The notes under the pieces: model-generated
Database searches by the model: none
What the model was told of the DNA's origin: nothing
The model's input: only the letters and a program-made list of their open reading frames with translations
Program-made: the position numbers and the translations under genes
Shown here: one piece after another, positions 54,501 to 59,195 of the stretch
How the letters are laid out: each line of letters starts with the position of its first letter
Position numbering within the stretch: the first letter of the stretch is position 1
NCBI GenBank assembly: GCA_028015205.1
Contig: CM051514.1
Coordinates: forward strand, 35,976,150-36,040,149
Direction: 5' to 3'
Origin: Mytilisepta virgata
Lineage: Eukaryota > Mollusca > Bivalvia > Mytilida > Mytilidae
Length of the DNA: 64,000 nucleotides

Positions 54501-57500
54501 TCGATCCCCGGCCGGGTCAAACCAAAGACATTAAAATTGGTATTTGCTGATTCTCCGCCAAGCACTCGCCAAGAAGTAAGAGCAAAGACTGGTCGGCTCG
54601 GAGTCAGTATAATGTGACCGAGTGAAGTGATATGTCTTCCTACGGACAGTTACCTCGTGAGATAGCACATTAAAAATCTTAGCATGTCGGTCTAGTACAA
54701 AGCAGGGGTCATATTCATTATCATATCAACATGTTCTCGTCCTGATATGCAGCTGGTTGCCACTGGACGTTAAACAATAATTCATCCATCCATCCATCCA
54801 TCTTAGTGAAAATTAAAATAAAAAGATCACTAGATAGCTTGTCTTACAGTTAATCATTTAAGAATAAACCTGCCGTAAAAACTGGTTTTTCATTTTCATT
54901 TGAAAATGCCTGTACCAAGTCAGGAGTATGACTGCTGCTTTCCAGTTGTTCTTGGTGTTTGCCCGTCTCCCGACCTTGTCAGTTTTTTGTGGAATTTGAA
55001 TATGACATTTCCCTTAGAGTTCCATGTTTTTATGAAATAAGCAATAACATCCACAGAAGACAGACTGTATAGAGTATAAGATCAAACACAAAGTGCATTC
55101 GTAGGTATCACATAGAGATATTATGAAAAGAATAAAAGTACAGTACAAAAACAGGAAAGTCGAGTCTGAAATCTTGTGCTCTCGAAGGGCAAATGTGTTC
55201 TACGCAGAACGGGACCCATTCATTGCAAAACAGGAATAATTCGGTTATGTGTTAAGGCCGGTAAGGTGTAAATTCCAATAGGACTTACCATCATACTGAA
55301 GATATATATTCTCATTATGAGATAAAAACTTCGAACATGACAATCAAATCGTGATGATGGCGTAAACGTTTTGGCATGATCATAACATCAGAGATTAAAC
55401 ATTACCCTTCTTAGTAATTTATATGACACAAATTTCACACTTATAACGAATCAAATATGAAATATACATGTACATGCAATAGGCTGGAACTAACATTCTC
55501 ACATATGAACTTATCCACATTACGATTTCATGTTCCGCTAACATCAGCATTATTTTTATTCGGATCCGACGTCTTGACTGCAAGTCAAAACTCCGAGCTT
55601 TTCATTTCGATTTTCAACGATACATCCTGAGCACCAAAAGATTCACCTCATAATAAAATTTATTATTATTTTTTCTTTCTAAATACTTCTTTCACTCATG
55701 CACTTCTTTTTTTCTTTAAAGTTTTATCCTATATATAGCCGTATAAATATACATTCCATTATGTAGCACTTGATTTATTTAATAAATATTTCTGAGACTT
55801 GTATATCATTAAGGTAAAATATAAATATATTGGGAAACGAATTGATATAAGTTGAATAACTTGTTTTCGAATCCCTTTAATTGATATATATATATATATA
55901 TATATATATTATGTTAAAATTTACTTGTGTATTTGTATTTGAGTTATATCTATTAATAAAATACGTTTACACTAACATATGAATAAAATTTTAGTTCAAT
56001 CGCCCATTATTGTCTGTGTATAAGTTTGGCTACGAAGCACGATTAAATGTTTCTGTAGTCTCTTTAATTTCGCTTCATCGATGGTGTGTATAATTTCAAG
56101 TTCATTCAGTTAGATAAATCCTTACAGTTAGGATTATCCAGAGATATCAATTCATCTTCTAAGCAGAAACTGCAGTCAGAAGACTAGACTCGGTACCTTA
56201 TTTTCCGCTGTAGTAGTTCTTACAAATACTTTGGAAAACGTTTGTCAGAAACAAGCGAATATACTGTCGTCATTAGAAATCCGATTGTCTGGTTACTTGT
56301 ACTTCAGACTCTCGAAAGACATGTATGTTGTTGAATAGAAACTCCTACATGTTGACAATCTCAGCTTCAGATAACTTCTTGCGTGGTTTTTTTCACAAGT
56401 AAGCCGTTTTATTTCCTAATACAAAATAAACGACCTTTTCATACCTTTAACCCAGAAGCAATGGTGGACTATTTCGTGCAAAATAAATTTAATAATAAAA
56501 AATTTTATACTGTTGCAGTATATGTGTAGTTAAGTTTTTAGACTTTTTAAGAGTCCACATAATAGATTGAAATGAACAAGCCAATAATCAATTACATGTA
56601 CTATATGTATATGTCAACAGCTGGTAAGTCCAAATCAATTAAAACTAATCCTCATTTTTACCGTCGGTTTTAAACGTTGAATGGTTTTCATTTATTGTTT
56701 TTATATCATGTCCTACAATTTAAAGAACTAAATTTCAATTCCTTCTAAAAGCTTTGAAAAACGTAGCATTTGAAGAAAACTTTTTCTTTTTTGAAATATA
56801 TACATTTTGTAGGAAAATGTACATGACAGAACTCCAGAACAAAATAATTTTATTCAATCAAACTTAGAAAACTATAATTTGAATGAATGATAAATAATTA
56901 ACACTCCGCACTGAAAAATCAAAGTTAGAGGAGGATCGATAGTTTCATTAAAAATATATCATGAAACTTTGATATAATGTGGTTTGAAATAAAATTAATG
57001 CCTATTTTAGTTGAATCAGACTAACATTGCATTTATCATGCAAATTTTATATGTGTTTAAAAGTACTCATTTAATGATAATTTAACATGTTACATTCTCT
57101 TATTTTCTGTGGGTAAGGAAACCCTGTAATGTGCAGATAGTAACGGACATTGGTTGCTTCCGCAAGTTATTAAAGCATATTGGTGTACTTCAATAAGGCA
57201 CGTAAAGTACGAAAATATGAGGAGAACTTCTAAGAGTCTTCATGTGTCTTTTTAGTTGTGTCTTTCACCATTCAGAACACAAGGTGCAAATCAGGCATTA
57301 AATATTCCTAAAAAACTTAGATTCAAAAATGATTACCTAAGATCCCTAAACAATATTAACATTTCATAATTAAACAACTATTGATACATATGAAGACTTT
57401 AGTGTTCTTCTATAAATGGCCATTTTCAGTGTGAGATGACCCCTTGAAGATCGGTTCACGCGACCTCGTCTCCCACTGCACGAGACCTCGTCTTCCACTG

Positions 57501-59195
57501 CTTTTAGACCAATCGAATCGCGCCTTTCACAAATGCACATACGTTTTGACCAATCAGGCGTAACGTTGTTTAACCTCGTCCACTTTGCTCATTGAATTTA
57601 CCTAGGTACAGCAAACTTAAAAATCGAGTATTTACGGAATAAATAGGTACGTATACTCGTTCAAAAGTGAAGAACTGGAAAATCTTTAACTCGTTTTTTA
57701 AAATTCAGCGTCTTTTCCTTCGTTCCGGTGCGTTCCGGGAAAGACGTTAATTTTAAAAACTCGTTGAAGACTTTCCAGCCTTCACTTTGAACTACTGTCA
57801 GAACCTATTAGTGTTAATTATATCATAAGAATAAATTGGAAAGGAGATTTAAAAATGCAAATTCCAAACTCCAAAGATACTGCAAACATGTGACAACAAG
57901 TATATTTTAATGCATGTACAAGTACATGTAGAACAAATAATCCAAATGAAAAAAAAAAGAAGGTCGCAGAAAGGGGATATATATGCAGGAGCGAAAAATA
58001 AAAAATTCACTTGCAGGCTTCAATTCTATCAGCGTGCATGGTAAACTGTGAATAACGATATGCCCAATAAAAACAGCCAGCATATTACACGAAAAAAAAA
58101 CTCTGTACCACTCTCAACTAATTTAATTGTGATATGATCTACAATAAAATAACGAGTGACATTTATTTCGTTATTAGGCTCAGACGCTGAACGTTGTATG
58201 TACAATGCGCATTTGTTGATTAACCGTTATGAGGTACGCTTTGTTTCCTCGGAAGCAACAGAATGTACGTAAGAAGGATGGTCAAAATTCACAAAAGCAC
58301 AACATTAAATGAGAGCGTAAACGTTATATTTTAAAATATATAACAACTAATGTATGTAAAACTGTGTCAATGAAATTAGGAAAACACTGATACATGTTCG
58401 TTAGATTTCAGTACATGATAATGAGTATGCTTTACGTCCCATGACCAAAGACAATACAAAAGCTGTCCGAACCAGATAAATTTCGAACAAGACCTACTGA
58501 TGGGAAACGAACTCCTAGGAGGAACAGTGTGTCGCTTCGGTGGTTGAGTAAACTGTGCGTTTTGTCTGAACAAATATTTTGGAAATGTAAAACCATTAAA
58601 AGGTTGTCAGCTAACAATCGAAAGGGTAAAAAAACTGAAGGATATTCCGAACAGATCATATCTTTTCTCATTTCAAAGATAGAAAATTCGCACAGGTGAA
58701 TCAAATATTGATGGTATTAAGAAAAGCAGAACATAACATTATTTGTGACAGTTATTTCGTTGTGCTGATGCGGTCACTGTATAATTCATATGCAGGGTTC
58801 TTATAAATAATTTCATCTGTTTGACAGACCAAAAACAGTCAAATCAAATCAAATAAAAAAATTTAATAAATAAATAAGAAGAAGAAAAAATTTACAAATA
58901 ACTAATTATTGACTATCAGTCATATCATCCTAATTAAATTTAATGGGAAATATAATTCACCAATCAAATAAAGTAATTATCAGCAAAACGTTTTAAATTA
59001 AGAAGAACTATTATATAAATCTATAAACAAAATAATACAAATGCAAAATATATCAATAATTTTTTAACCAATTAATATAAAAATTATATATAAAGTATAC
59101 TTACCACCAAAGTTGGGTTTTATTTCTGAAAGTTTTCCCAGGCACTCATCTTTTCGTAACTTTATAATTTCTGTGAATTCCTCGCTCAGAGTCAT
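9399..59195 (-). CDS. Calcitonin-receptor-like class B GPCR, 12-exon gene
   Basis: This predicted plasma-membrane peptide-hormone receptor probably signals through Gs-cAMP, as its family does. Exons at 59105-59195, 25403-25516, 24092-24171, 19313-19413, 18238-18364, 16581-16734, 15716-15782, 14313-14376, 13211-13290, 11551-11686, 10727-10768 and 9399-9566 sum to 1,224 nt, 407 codons plus stop, with every phase compatible. Extracellular Cys are at 18, 35, 45 and 75, with four N-X-T sequons. TM1 starts near residue 103. TM3 has C174 and EGLYLH (195-200). ECL2 has C246-W247, TM6 has PLLG (304-307), and TM7 has MYCFCNSE. The FCNSE end of TM7, KxxxATLVLIPLLGLQ in TM6 and first-Cys spacing of 17 point to the calcitonin/CGRP (DH31) receptor group. 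No signal peptide is visible, so an upstream exon may be missing. The extracellular domain lacks Cys 4 and 6. The introns are full of repeats. The transmembrane part is secure, the link to the 59-kb exon less so. Confidence 0.85.
9738..10523 (+). mobile_element. Helentron/pearl-like non-autonomous element with ~146-bp tandem repeats and a terminal hairpin
   Basis: Five units beginning GAAAATGAGGTCAAGG start at about 9741, 9887, 10034, 10178 and 10331 (spacing 146, 147, 144, 153). The first three are near-identical, the last two diverged. They share GCCAGTTGGACATGTACACC and CATACACCAAA. The block ends with GCCGCCGCCGACGGATCA and then a long hairpin at 10489-10523 (arms GTCGAGC + CTGCGACT and AGTCGCAG + GCTCGAC). 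A subterminal hairpin after tandem ~150-bp repeats is the layout of mollusc 'pearl' and Helentron-associated elements. It lies in the last intron of the receptor gene. The 5' end is undefined. Confidence 0.75.
10727..10768 (-). CDS. Receptor exon 11: TM7
   Basis: This 42-bp exon (14 codons) has acceptor TGTATTTTCAG and donor GTGTGT, phase 0 in and out. It encodes GAFVSIMYCFCNSE. The length, phases and sequence match the invariant 42-bp TM7 exon of class B receptors (usual form GxFVxxxYCFxNxE). Cys in CFCN is typical of calcitonin-type receptors. Confidence 0.95.
11551..11686 (-). CDS. Receptor exon 10: TM6 and ECL3
   Basis: This 136-bp exon has acceptor TTTATATTTTCCAG and donor GTAATA. It completes a split AAA (Lys), then encodes KAARATLVLIPLLGLQYLIL, which is TM6 with the class B PxxG kink, followed by PMRPPPDSEYENAY as extracellular loop 3. 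Confidence 0.97.
12768..12995 (-). repeat. Penelope-like element 3' tail (tail only)
   Basis: Read on the minus strand it matches the tail at 6,281-6,545 in order: GCTTACCCTTCTGAAGCAC, GAGTTCGTGTTGTTCATTG, TTGCCTTCCCGGGTTTTG and CTCCTTAGGTATAATTGTCC. The coding part is absent, as expected for a 5'-truncated insertion. It lies in the intron between receptor exons 9 and 10. Confidence 0.75.
13211..13290 (-). CDS. Receptor exon 9: end of TM5 and ICL3
   Basis: This 80-bp exon has acceptor TTTCTTTTCAG and donor GTATGT, phase 0 in, phase 2 out. It encodes INFIFLINIVRLLMTKL, matching the NFxFLxNIVRxLxTK signature at the inner end of TM5, then QKIPEASQS of intracellular loop 3. Confidence 0.95.
13870..14250 (-). 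mobile_element. Foldback MITE, copy 1 (with ORF remnant)
   Basis: An imperfect palindrome (about 13,880-14,030) pairs GAGTTATGGAATTTCTCCAC with GGTAGAGAAATTCCATTACT. Next to it is a segment that, on the minus strand, stays open for 73 codons (14,013-14,234) and includes HNIFNHFPVIKFLRGN and FLSKIIGET. A second copy in opposite orientation is at 19,565-19,965. The family is not recognised. The right edge is only about 60 bp from receptor exon 8. Confidence 0.7.
14313..14376 (-). CDS. Receptor exon 8: ECL2 and start of TM5
   Basis: This 64-bp exon has donor GTGAGT. Its first G completes a split AGG codon, then CWHAESSLQWIMYGPIVISI. Cys-Trp at the start is the invariant ECL2 CW whose Cys pairs with the TM3 Cys (C174). 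xxYGPI is typical of the calcitonin receptor group. Confidence 0.95.
15716..15782 (-). CDS. Receptor exon 7: TM4
   Basis: This 67-bp exon has acceptor ATACTTTTAAG and donor GTAAGA. It completes the split Gly of GWG, then encodes YPIVPTIIYCALRITEKDEN and ends two bases into an Arg codon. G-W-G-x-P across the junction is the TM4 hallmark of class B receptors. Both phases match the neighbouring exons exactly. Confidence 0.92.
16581..16734 (-). CDS. Receptor exon 6: TM3 to start of TM4
   Basis: This 154-bp exon has acceptor CTTTTATTTCAG and donor GTATGT, phase 0 in, phase 1 out. It encodes WWCLILHVLAQYFMQCNFAW and MFCEGLYLHT, the most conserved class B segment, with the TM3 Cys (C174) and EGLYLH. 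It ends in AIGW plus one base of Gly. Confidence 0.98.
18238..18364 (-). CDS. Receptor exon 5: ICL1 and TM2
   Basis: This 127-bp exon has acceptor CATATGTTTACAG and donor GTAACA. It completes an Arg codon, then QLRCGRVLIHKNLFLSYVLT (ICL1 and TM2, with the conserved LRC...IHKNLFLS), then the TM2 end and ECL1 through GDVLDENP, phase 0 out. Confidence 0.97.
18425..18765 (-). pseudogene. Penelope-like element: C-terminal RT end plus 3' tail
   Basis: The minus strand reads YGRHHDLVDRY then KKTVSQMKMDLFH and a TGA at 18,685-18,683, the same C-terminal end as at 6,197-6,280 but without frame damage. The tail follows: ACTCTTCCGGAGCACC and a GGGGTCCATGTTGTTC block. It is a 5'-truncated insertion in the intron between receptor exons 4 and 5. 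Confidence 0.8.
19313..19413 (-). CDS. Receptor exon 4: TM1
   Basis: This 101-bp exon has acceptor TTCATTTTAG and donor GTGAGT, phase 0 in, phase 2 out. It encodes DPPEGHGHIYVFIAGNAVSI and then a hydrophobic run ending FFGF plus two bases of Arg: the TM1 helix directly after a very short linker. Confidence 0.93.
19565..19965 (+). mobile_element. Foldback MITE, copy 2
   Basis: Same element as 13,870-14,250 in the opposite orientation. The open segment 19,593-19,820 shares HNIFNHFPVIKFLRGN and FLSKIIGET with copy 1. A long palindrome follows at about 19,820-19,945 (GAGTTATGGTATTTCTCCAC against GGTGGAGAAATTCCATAACT), its centre being CTCGCTAAAGGCTCGCG. Confidence 0.7.
19966..21700. other. Intronic AT-rich stretch
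   Basis: No exon or TE was recognised. Near 20,170-20,225 is a block (GATGAGTCGTAAAT, GCACATCTTGTGCAT) whose complement occurs at 17,500-17,545. It is therefore a fragment of an unnamed interspersed repeat. Confidence 0.4.
21725..23337 (+). repeat. 47-bp minisatellite, about 34 units
   Basis: The unit is 47 bp, built from CTGTATCAATACACGCCCAC + TCCCGTATCATGTTATATGT + TCCAACA. Variants alternate AATACACG/AAGACACG, CCCACTCCC/CCGACTACC/CCAACTCCC and ATCATG/ATCCTG. A few units are shortened or slightly extended, near 22,585, 22,655 and 23,185. The unit has no stop codon in any forward frame, so all three forward frames stay open for hundreds of codons. These are not genes. The array lies in the intron between receptor exons 3 and 4 and ends at ACTATAGACTGC. 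Confidence 0.97.
24092..24171 (-). CDS. Receptor exon 3: end of hormone-receptor domain
   Basis: This 80-bp exon has acceptor TCTATTCTTCCAG and donor GTAAGT. It completes an Asp codon, then NITYYCTENGTWDAEGEKFP and TYSTVS. C75 (YYC) and NGTW match the fifth Cys and the CxxNGxW block of the domain. The place where the sixth Cys (Yxx C) should be reads YSTV. Confidence 0.88.
24205..24495 (+). mobile_element. Degenerate tRNA-derived SINE-like repeat
   Basis: The start resembles a tRNA: an A-box-like GGTATAGTGGTTATTGC, then TTTTAATTCCCG as a weak B box about 30 bp on. It is followed by a GC-richer body (CCGCTACTGGGGCCTC) and an ATAGATAAATAAG tail. No target-site duplication was found. Confidence 0.4.
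25403..25516 (-). CDS. Receptor exon 2: hormone-receptor domain
   Basis: This 114-bp exon has acceptor TTTTTTTAATTCAG and donor GTAAGC, phase 1 in and out. It encodes (G)QLYCNGTAGRIGSCWNHT and LAGKTAVQSFPNIMGIGRP. YCNxT, CW and TxAG mark the class B extracellular domain. The usual Asp after CNxTx is Gly (G40), and the usual CP after xxAxxx is FP (F59). These two substitutions are unusual. Confidence 0.92.
25751..26018 (+). mobile_element. tRNA-derived SINE with perfect 13-bp target-site duplication
   Basis: The body at 25,764-26,005 is flanked by TATTCATTCGTTT at 25,751-25,763 and 26,006-26,018. A tRNA-like head carries a B box (GAGTTCGAATCTC). The body has CTCCGGGTACTCCGGCTTCC, a core I recall from SINEs of many marine invertebrates. 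The 3' end is a short AAACTAAACC tail. It lies in receptor intron 1, opposite to the gene. Confidence 0.88.
26424..26632 (-). mobile_element. SINE, 5'-truncated (same family as 35.2 and 54.4 kb)
   Basis: On the minus strand it ends with GGACGTTAAACAATAATTC, the same end as the two full copies, and contains TACCTCGTGAGATAGC, AAAAATCC and CATGTTCTCGTCC-like words (here diverged). The tRNA head is missing. Confidence 0.8.
27950..28200. repeat. Cluster 1 of ATAAGATATCTTAT palindromes
   Basis: About ten copies or variants of a self-complementary word centred on GATATC (core AAGATATCTT, EcoRV site) lie at irregular 15-30 bp spacing. They are separated by A/T-only spacers such as AAACTTTAT. The open frames here on both strands are by-products of the repeat. 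Confidence 0.9.
28526..28672 (-). CDS. Candidate alternative N-terminal exon of the receptor
   Basis: A 147-bp open block has a strong acceptor (TTTTTTTTTTCTATAATTTTAG) and a GTATGT donor, phase 1 in and out. It could splice to exon 2, giving DCSISIYSKNN(R)QLYCNGT and so a Cys before C35. Its Lys/Asn/Ile-rich sequence is what AT-rich DNA gives by chance, and the Cys spacing (14) is short. I rank it below the 59.1-kb exon and the 33.1-kb block. Confidence 0.25.
29420..29665 (+). repeat. Diverged duplicate, copy A
   Basis: It shares a colinear series of words with 31,175-31,415: GATGAAGTA, TTTTGGGTATTG, CCAATTAAACTTA, CCGATCCTTTCAAT, then a near-identical stretch from ATTTATTTACAATACTGC to CATGGGTGTTTGACG. 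No coding sense was found. Confidence 0.75.
29695..30721. mobile_element. ~1-kb non-autonomous TIR element with an internal 175-bp duplication
   Basis: It begins GACCGAGACCACAATAA at 29,701 and ends ATTGTGGTCTCGGACC at 30,716, forming terminal inverted repeats of about 16 bp. The motif CAGTAG flanks both ends (29,695-29,700 and 30,716-30,721, partly overlapping the TIR), suggesting a 4-6 bp target duplication. Inside, 29,857-30,031 and 30,235-30,409 are almost identical direct repeats 378 bp apart. Between them lies GCCTCTGCTGGTGGACCC...CCCCGAGGGTATTCGCC, which I recall as a common mussel repeat. Confidence 0.7.
31175..31415 (+). repeat. Diverged duplicate, copy B
   Basis: Partner of 29,420-29,665. 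The two copies flank the TIR element at 29,701-30,716 at unequal distances, so the element inserted beside one copy after or during the duplication. Confidence 0.75.
32886..32945 (-). pseudogene. Penelope-like RT C-terminal fragment
   Basis: The minus strand reads LCGHHHDLIERFEVSISQ and a stop, the same GRHHDLIDRxxVxIS end found at 6.2, 18.7 and 55.3 kb. No tail of the 6.3-kb type follows, so it belongs to another subfamily or is truncated. Confidence 0.55.
33061..33156 (-). CDS. Candidate alternative N-terminal exon of the receptor
   Basis: A 96-bp block has acceptor ATGTATACACAG and donor GTAGAA, phase 1 in and out. It encodes MIYHFSSCDNCLKNETERRE then YFELMNRRSKN plus one base. Joined to exon 2 it would give CLKNE...RSKNGQLYCNGT, with a Cys 25 residues before C35 and an amphipathic charged helix, as class B N-termini have. 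The donor is weak at +5. It is a plausible alternative first-cysteine exon or a chance open frame. Confidence 0.35.
33475..34245. repeat. Cluster 2 of GATATC palindromes with a 464-bp higher-order unit
   Basis: Roughly 28 copies or near-copies of ATAAGATATCTTAT at irregular spacing. A higher-order repeat is visible: ATGGCAAGCCGTTTTTATAT at 33,475 recurs as ATGGCAAGTCGTTTTTATAT at 33,939, and the order of following words is kept for about 150 bp. Confidence 0.92.
34246..35160. other. Intronic stretch without recognisable features
   Basis: AT-rich, with no exon-like block or repeat edge that I can support. Confidence 0.4.
35164..35535 (+). mobile_element. tRNA-derived SINE, full copy, 11-bp target-site duplication
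   Basis: The body at 35,175-35,524 is flanked by CTAAATATTCT at 35,164-35,174 and 35,525-35,535. The head has GTGGTCTCGTTGCAGCGTGC (A-box region) and GGGTTCGATCCCTT (B box). The body has ACATTAAAAGTGGTATTT and TTACCTCGTGAGCTAGC. It ends CAATAATTCATC. It is the same family as 54.4 kb (plus) and 26.4 kb (minus). Confidence 0.92.
35855..36450 (+). repeat. ~200-bp tandem repeat, about three diverged units
   Basis: The word TTTTACAAATCTCCT recurs at about 35,911, 36,117 and 36,315 (periods 206 and 198). Each is followed by TCAAATYGTTAGATTTTTGCT-like and TTTGGGTACATGT words and TTACAAAGTGAATTTCTGAA. Function and family are unknown. Confidence 0.8.
36837..37023 (-). CDS. Unrecognised basic ORF ending in a G tract
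   Basis: About 62 codons are open from an ATG at 37,023 until the frame enters a pure G run (+ strand C run, 36,811-36,832). The base composition is richer in G+C than the flanks, and the product looks coding: IPMRRNSGKSPQIRMPRKRQ, then IHEHMWKELSVEKPPPYLVK. There is a possible GT donor after CGCCTCAGAG. I do not recognise it. It could be an exon on the receptor's strand, a processed fragment or part of a TE. Confidence 0.3.
37854..38210. mobile_element. PIF/Harbinger-like MITE with G-tracts
   Basis: The body at 37,857-38,207 (351 bp) has ~45-bp TIRs starting GGGACGAGATCAAAAGTTCA and is flanked by TTA on both sides (3-bp target duplication, the Harbinger type). Inside each end is a G run of about 20 (37,921-37,942 and 38,126-38,145), both on the + strand. 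Confidence 0.88.
38950..39356 (+). repeat. 67-bp minisatellite, about six units
   Basis: Units starting CGATCAATCAACGCTACCC lie at 38956, 39023, 39091, 39157, 39224 and 39291 (spacing 66-68). Each contains AACAGACAGAACCCCGGACA and ATAAAAGRGCAGAAAACACC. The first half matches single interspersed copies at 17,430-17,462 (CAATCAACGCCACCGAACAT) and, inverted, at 7,105-7,145. The array therefore grew from the end of a dispersed repeat. Confidence 0.93.
39331..39668 (+). repeat. 165-bp direct tandem duplication
   Basis: 39,331-39,495 is repeated at 39,496-39,660 with few changes (ACAACAGAGAGTATGCAA, CAAAACGATCATACAGTC, CATTTCCCTTGAATCTAATG). It follows directly on the 67-bp array and shares its ATAAAAGRSCAGAAAACAC edge. 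Confidence 0.9.
40353..40628. mobile_element. 260-bp MITE with 8-bp target-site duplication (hAT-like or P-like)
   Basis: GTAAAACA lies at 40,353-40,360 and 40,621-40,628. The body at 40,361-40,620 is almost one long palindrome: arms of ~85 bp run from CATCCTCCCAAGACAGGGT through CCACGTTCGTTCCTAC and CATCACACATTCATATTTTG. An 8-bp duplication fits hAT or P superfamilies. Confidence 0.88.
40629..43785. other. Intronic stretch with repeat fragments only
   Basis: A second copy of the 38,415-38,600 segment (ACAGTTGTAAACAAATATTT, TTGACCAATCTTTGG-like, ACCAAAGTCTAGGAA) is at 40,720-40,890. Near 41,970-42,240 is an A-rich block then GGAAGTGGCACCAAGCGCTC, possibly an inverted tail of another retroelement. 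No exon was supported. Confidence 0.45.
43786..44081. mobile_element. PIF/Harbinger-like MITE with TAA target site
   Basis: The body at 43,789-44,078 (290 bp) is flanked by TAA. TIRs of about 50 bp: GGGAGCGACCATTTGATTTT at the left pairs with GAGAGCAACTATTTGATTTT (right end, inverted), then GTGCTAGGATGAAAT on both sides. I recall this end sequence as common in mussels. Confidence 0.87.
44789..44886. repeat. 98-bp foldback palindrome
   Basis: ATTTCCCTTGCATTAGTGAA pairs with its complement at the right, and TGAAGATTTATTC pairs with GAATAAACAAATCTTCA. Only about 30 bp lie between the arms. Confidence 0.8.
45256..45360. repeat. Foldback element with AATACATGGTC-type arms
   Basis: AGAATAATACATGGTCAAA pairs with TTTGACCATTTATTATTCT. 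Inner words CATATCAC and GTGATATAG also pair. It shares the arm word AATACATGGTC with 53,081-53,231. Confidence 0.7.
46600..47260 (+). repeat. Strongly diverged ~216-bp repeat
   Basis: TTTTGCACGACCAATTTT (46,665) and TTTTGCACGGACAATTTT (46,881) are 216 bp apart, each followed about 80 bp later by CGTCCC. A third, weaker CGTCCC-type copy (ATGTCCCTTCC) is near 47,230. Confidence 0.5.
48522..48665. repeat. 144-bp element with 21-bp terminal inverted repeats
   Basis: CTAATCGCTGAATTCAAATA at the left end pairs with GTATTTTAATTCAGCGATTAG at the right, with one mismatch. The centre is unusually CpG-rich (GAGTGCGCGCAACGCACGAG). Confidence 0.75.
48666..53080. other. Intronic stretch without supported features
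   Basis: AT-rich and low-complexity (TTTTTATTTATC-type runs near 49,570-49,640). No exon with splice sites and no clear TE ends were found. Confidence 0.4.
53081..53231. repeat. 151-bp foldback element
   Basis: Arms of about 36 bp pair, including ATAGATTAATACATGGTC and TTTTTCATATTGCCC. The centre contains CTGATATCG and GCCCTCGGGGCCGATATC, which also fold on themselves. It is related by arm word to 45,256-45,360. Confidence 0.85.
54430..54814 (+). mobile_element. tRNA-derived SINE, full copy, 14-bp target-site duplication
   Basis: TCTTAGTGAAAATT is found at 54,430-54,443 and 54,801-54,814. The body at 54,444-54,800 has the tRNA-like head (GTGGTCTCGTGGTAGCGTGC, GGGTTCGATCCCCGG), the same body as at 35.2 kb, and a (CATC)n tail. 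The less eroded head and longer duplication suggest it is the youngest of the three copies. Confidence 0.94.
54906..55032 (+). repeat. Tail fragment of a Penelope-type or similar retroelement
   Basis: TGCCTGTACCAAGTCAGGAG followed by a pyrimidine-rich TTTCCAGTTGTTC block and ATTTCCCTTAGAGTTCC. I recall CTGTACCAAGTCAGGA as a very common mussel repeat end. Weaker related words are at 17,790-17,820 (minus) and 10,925-10,960. Confidence 0.45.
55140..55370 (-). pseudogene. Penelope-like RT C-terminal end plus tail
   Basis: The minus strand reads RHHHDLIVMFEVFIS and a stop near 55,320, then a non-coding tail with TTTGCCCTTCGAGAGCAC, the position and shape of CTTACCCTTCCGGAGCAC in the 6.3-kb tail. 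It is closest to the fragment at 32.9 kb. Confidence 0.6.
55880..55910. repeat. (TA)n microsatellite
   Basis: About 14 TA units. Confidence 0.95.
55911..57659. other. Intronic stretch without supported features
   Basis: AT-rich, with no exon-like block that meets splice, phase and composition criteria together. The left part is repeat-free as far as I can see. Near 57,450-57,550 a pair of CGAGACCTCGTC-like words occurs in tandem. Confidence 0.35.
57660..57791. repeat. 132-bp foldback palindrome
   Basis: TTCAAAAGTGAAGAACTGGA pairs with TCCAGCCTTCACTTTGAA, and ACTCGTTTTTTAAAATT with AATTTTAAAAACTCGTT-type words in imperfect register. The loop is TTCGTTCCGGTGCGTTCC. Confidence 0.8.
59105..59195 (-). 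CDS. Receptor exon 1: N-terminus with first extracellular cysteine
   Basis: This exon runs from ATG at 59,195 through 30 codons and one base to a perfect GTAAGT donor. It encodes MTLSEEFTEIIKLRKDECLG then KLSEIKPNFG. Joined in phase to exon 2 it gives C18 exactly 17 residues before C35 (YCNGT), the spacing of vertebrate calcitonin receptors, with the same E-C-x-x-K pattern. An in-frame TAG at 59,234-59,232 lies 12 codons upstream. No signal peptide is present, so either an upstream exon joins near TTAG at 59,232 or the ATG is the start. Intron 1 would be about 33.6 kb. It could instead belong to another gene. Confidence 0.6.

Noticed and set aside
54470..54525. True tRNA gene
   Set aside because: The A and B boxes belong to the SINE head, and the acceptor stem does not close. 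The same holds for 35.2 and 25.8 kb.
56573..56624. ATG followed by 17 codons and a perfect GTAAG donor on the plus strand
   Set aside because: The short Tyr/Met-rich peptide could arise by chance, and no second exon was found.
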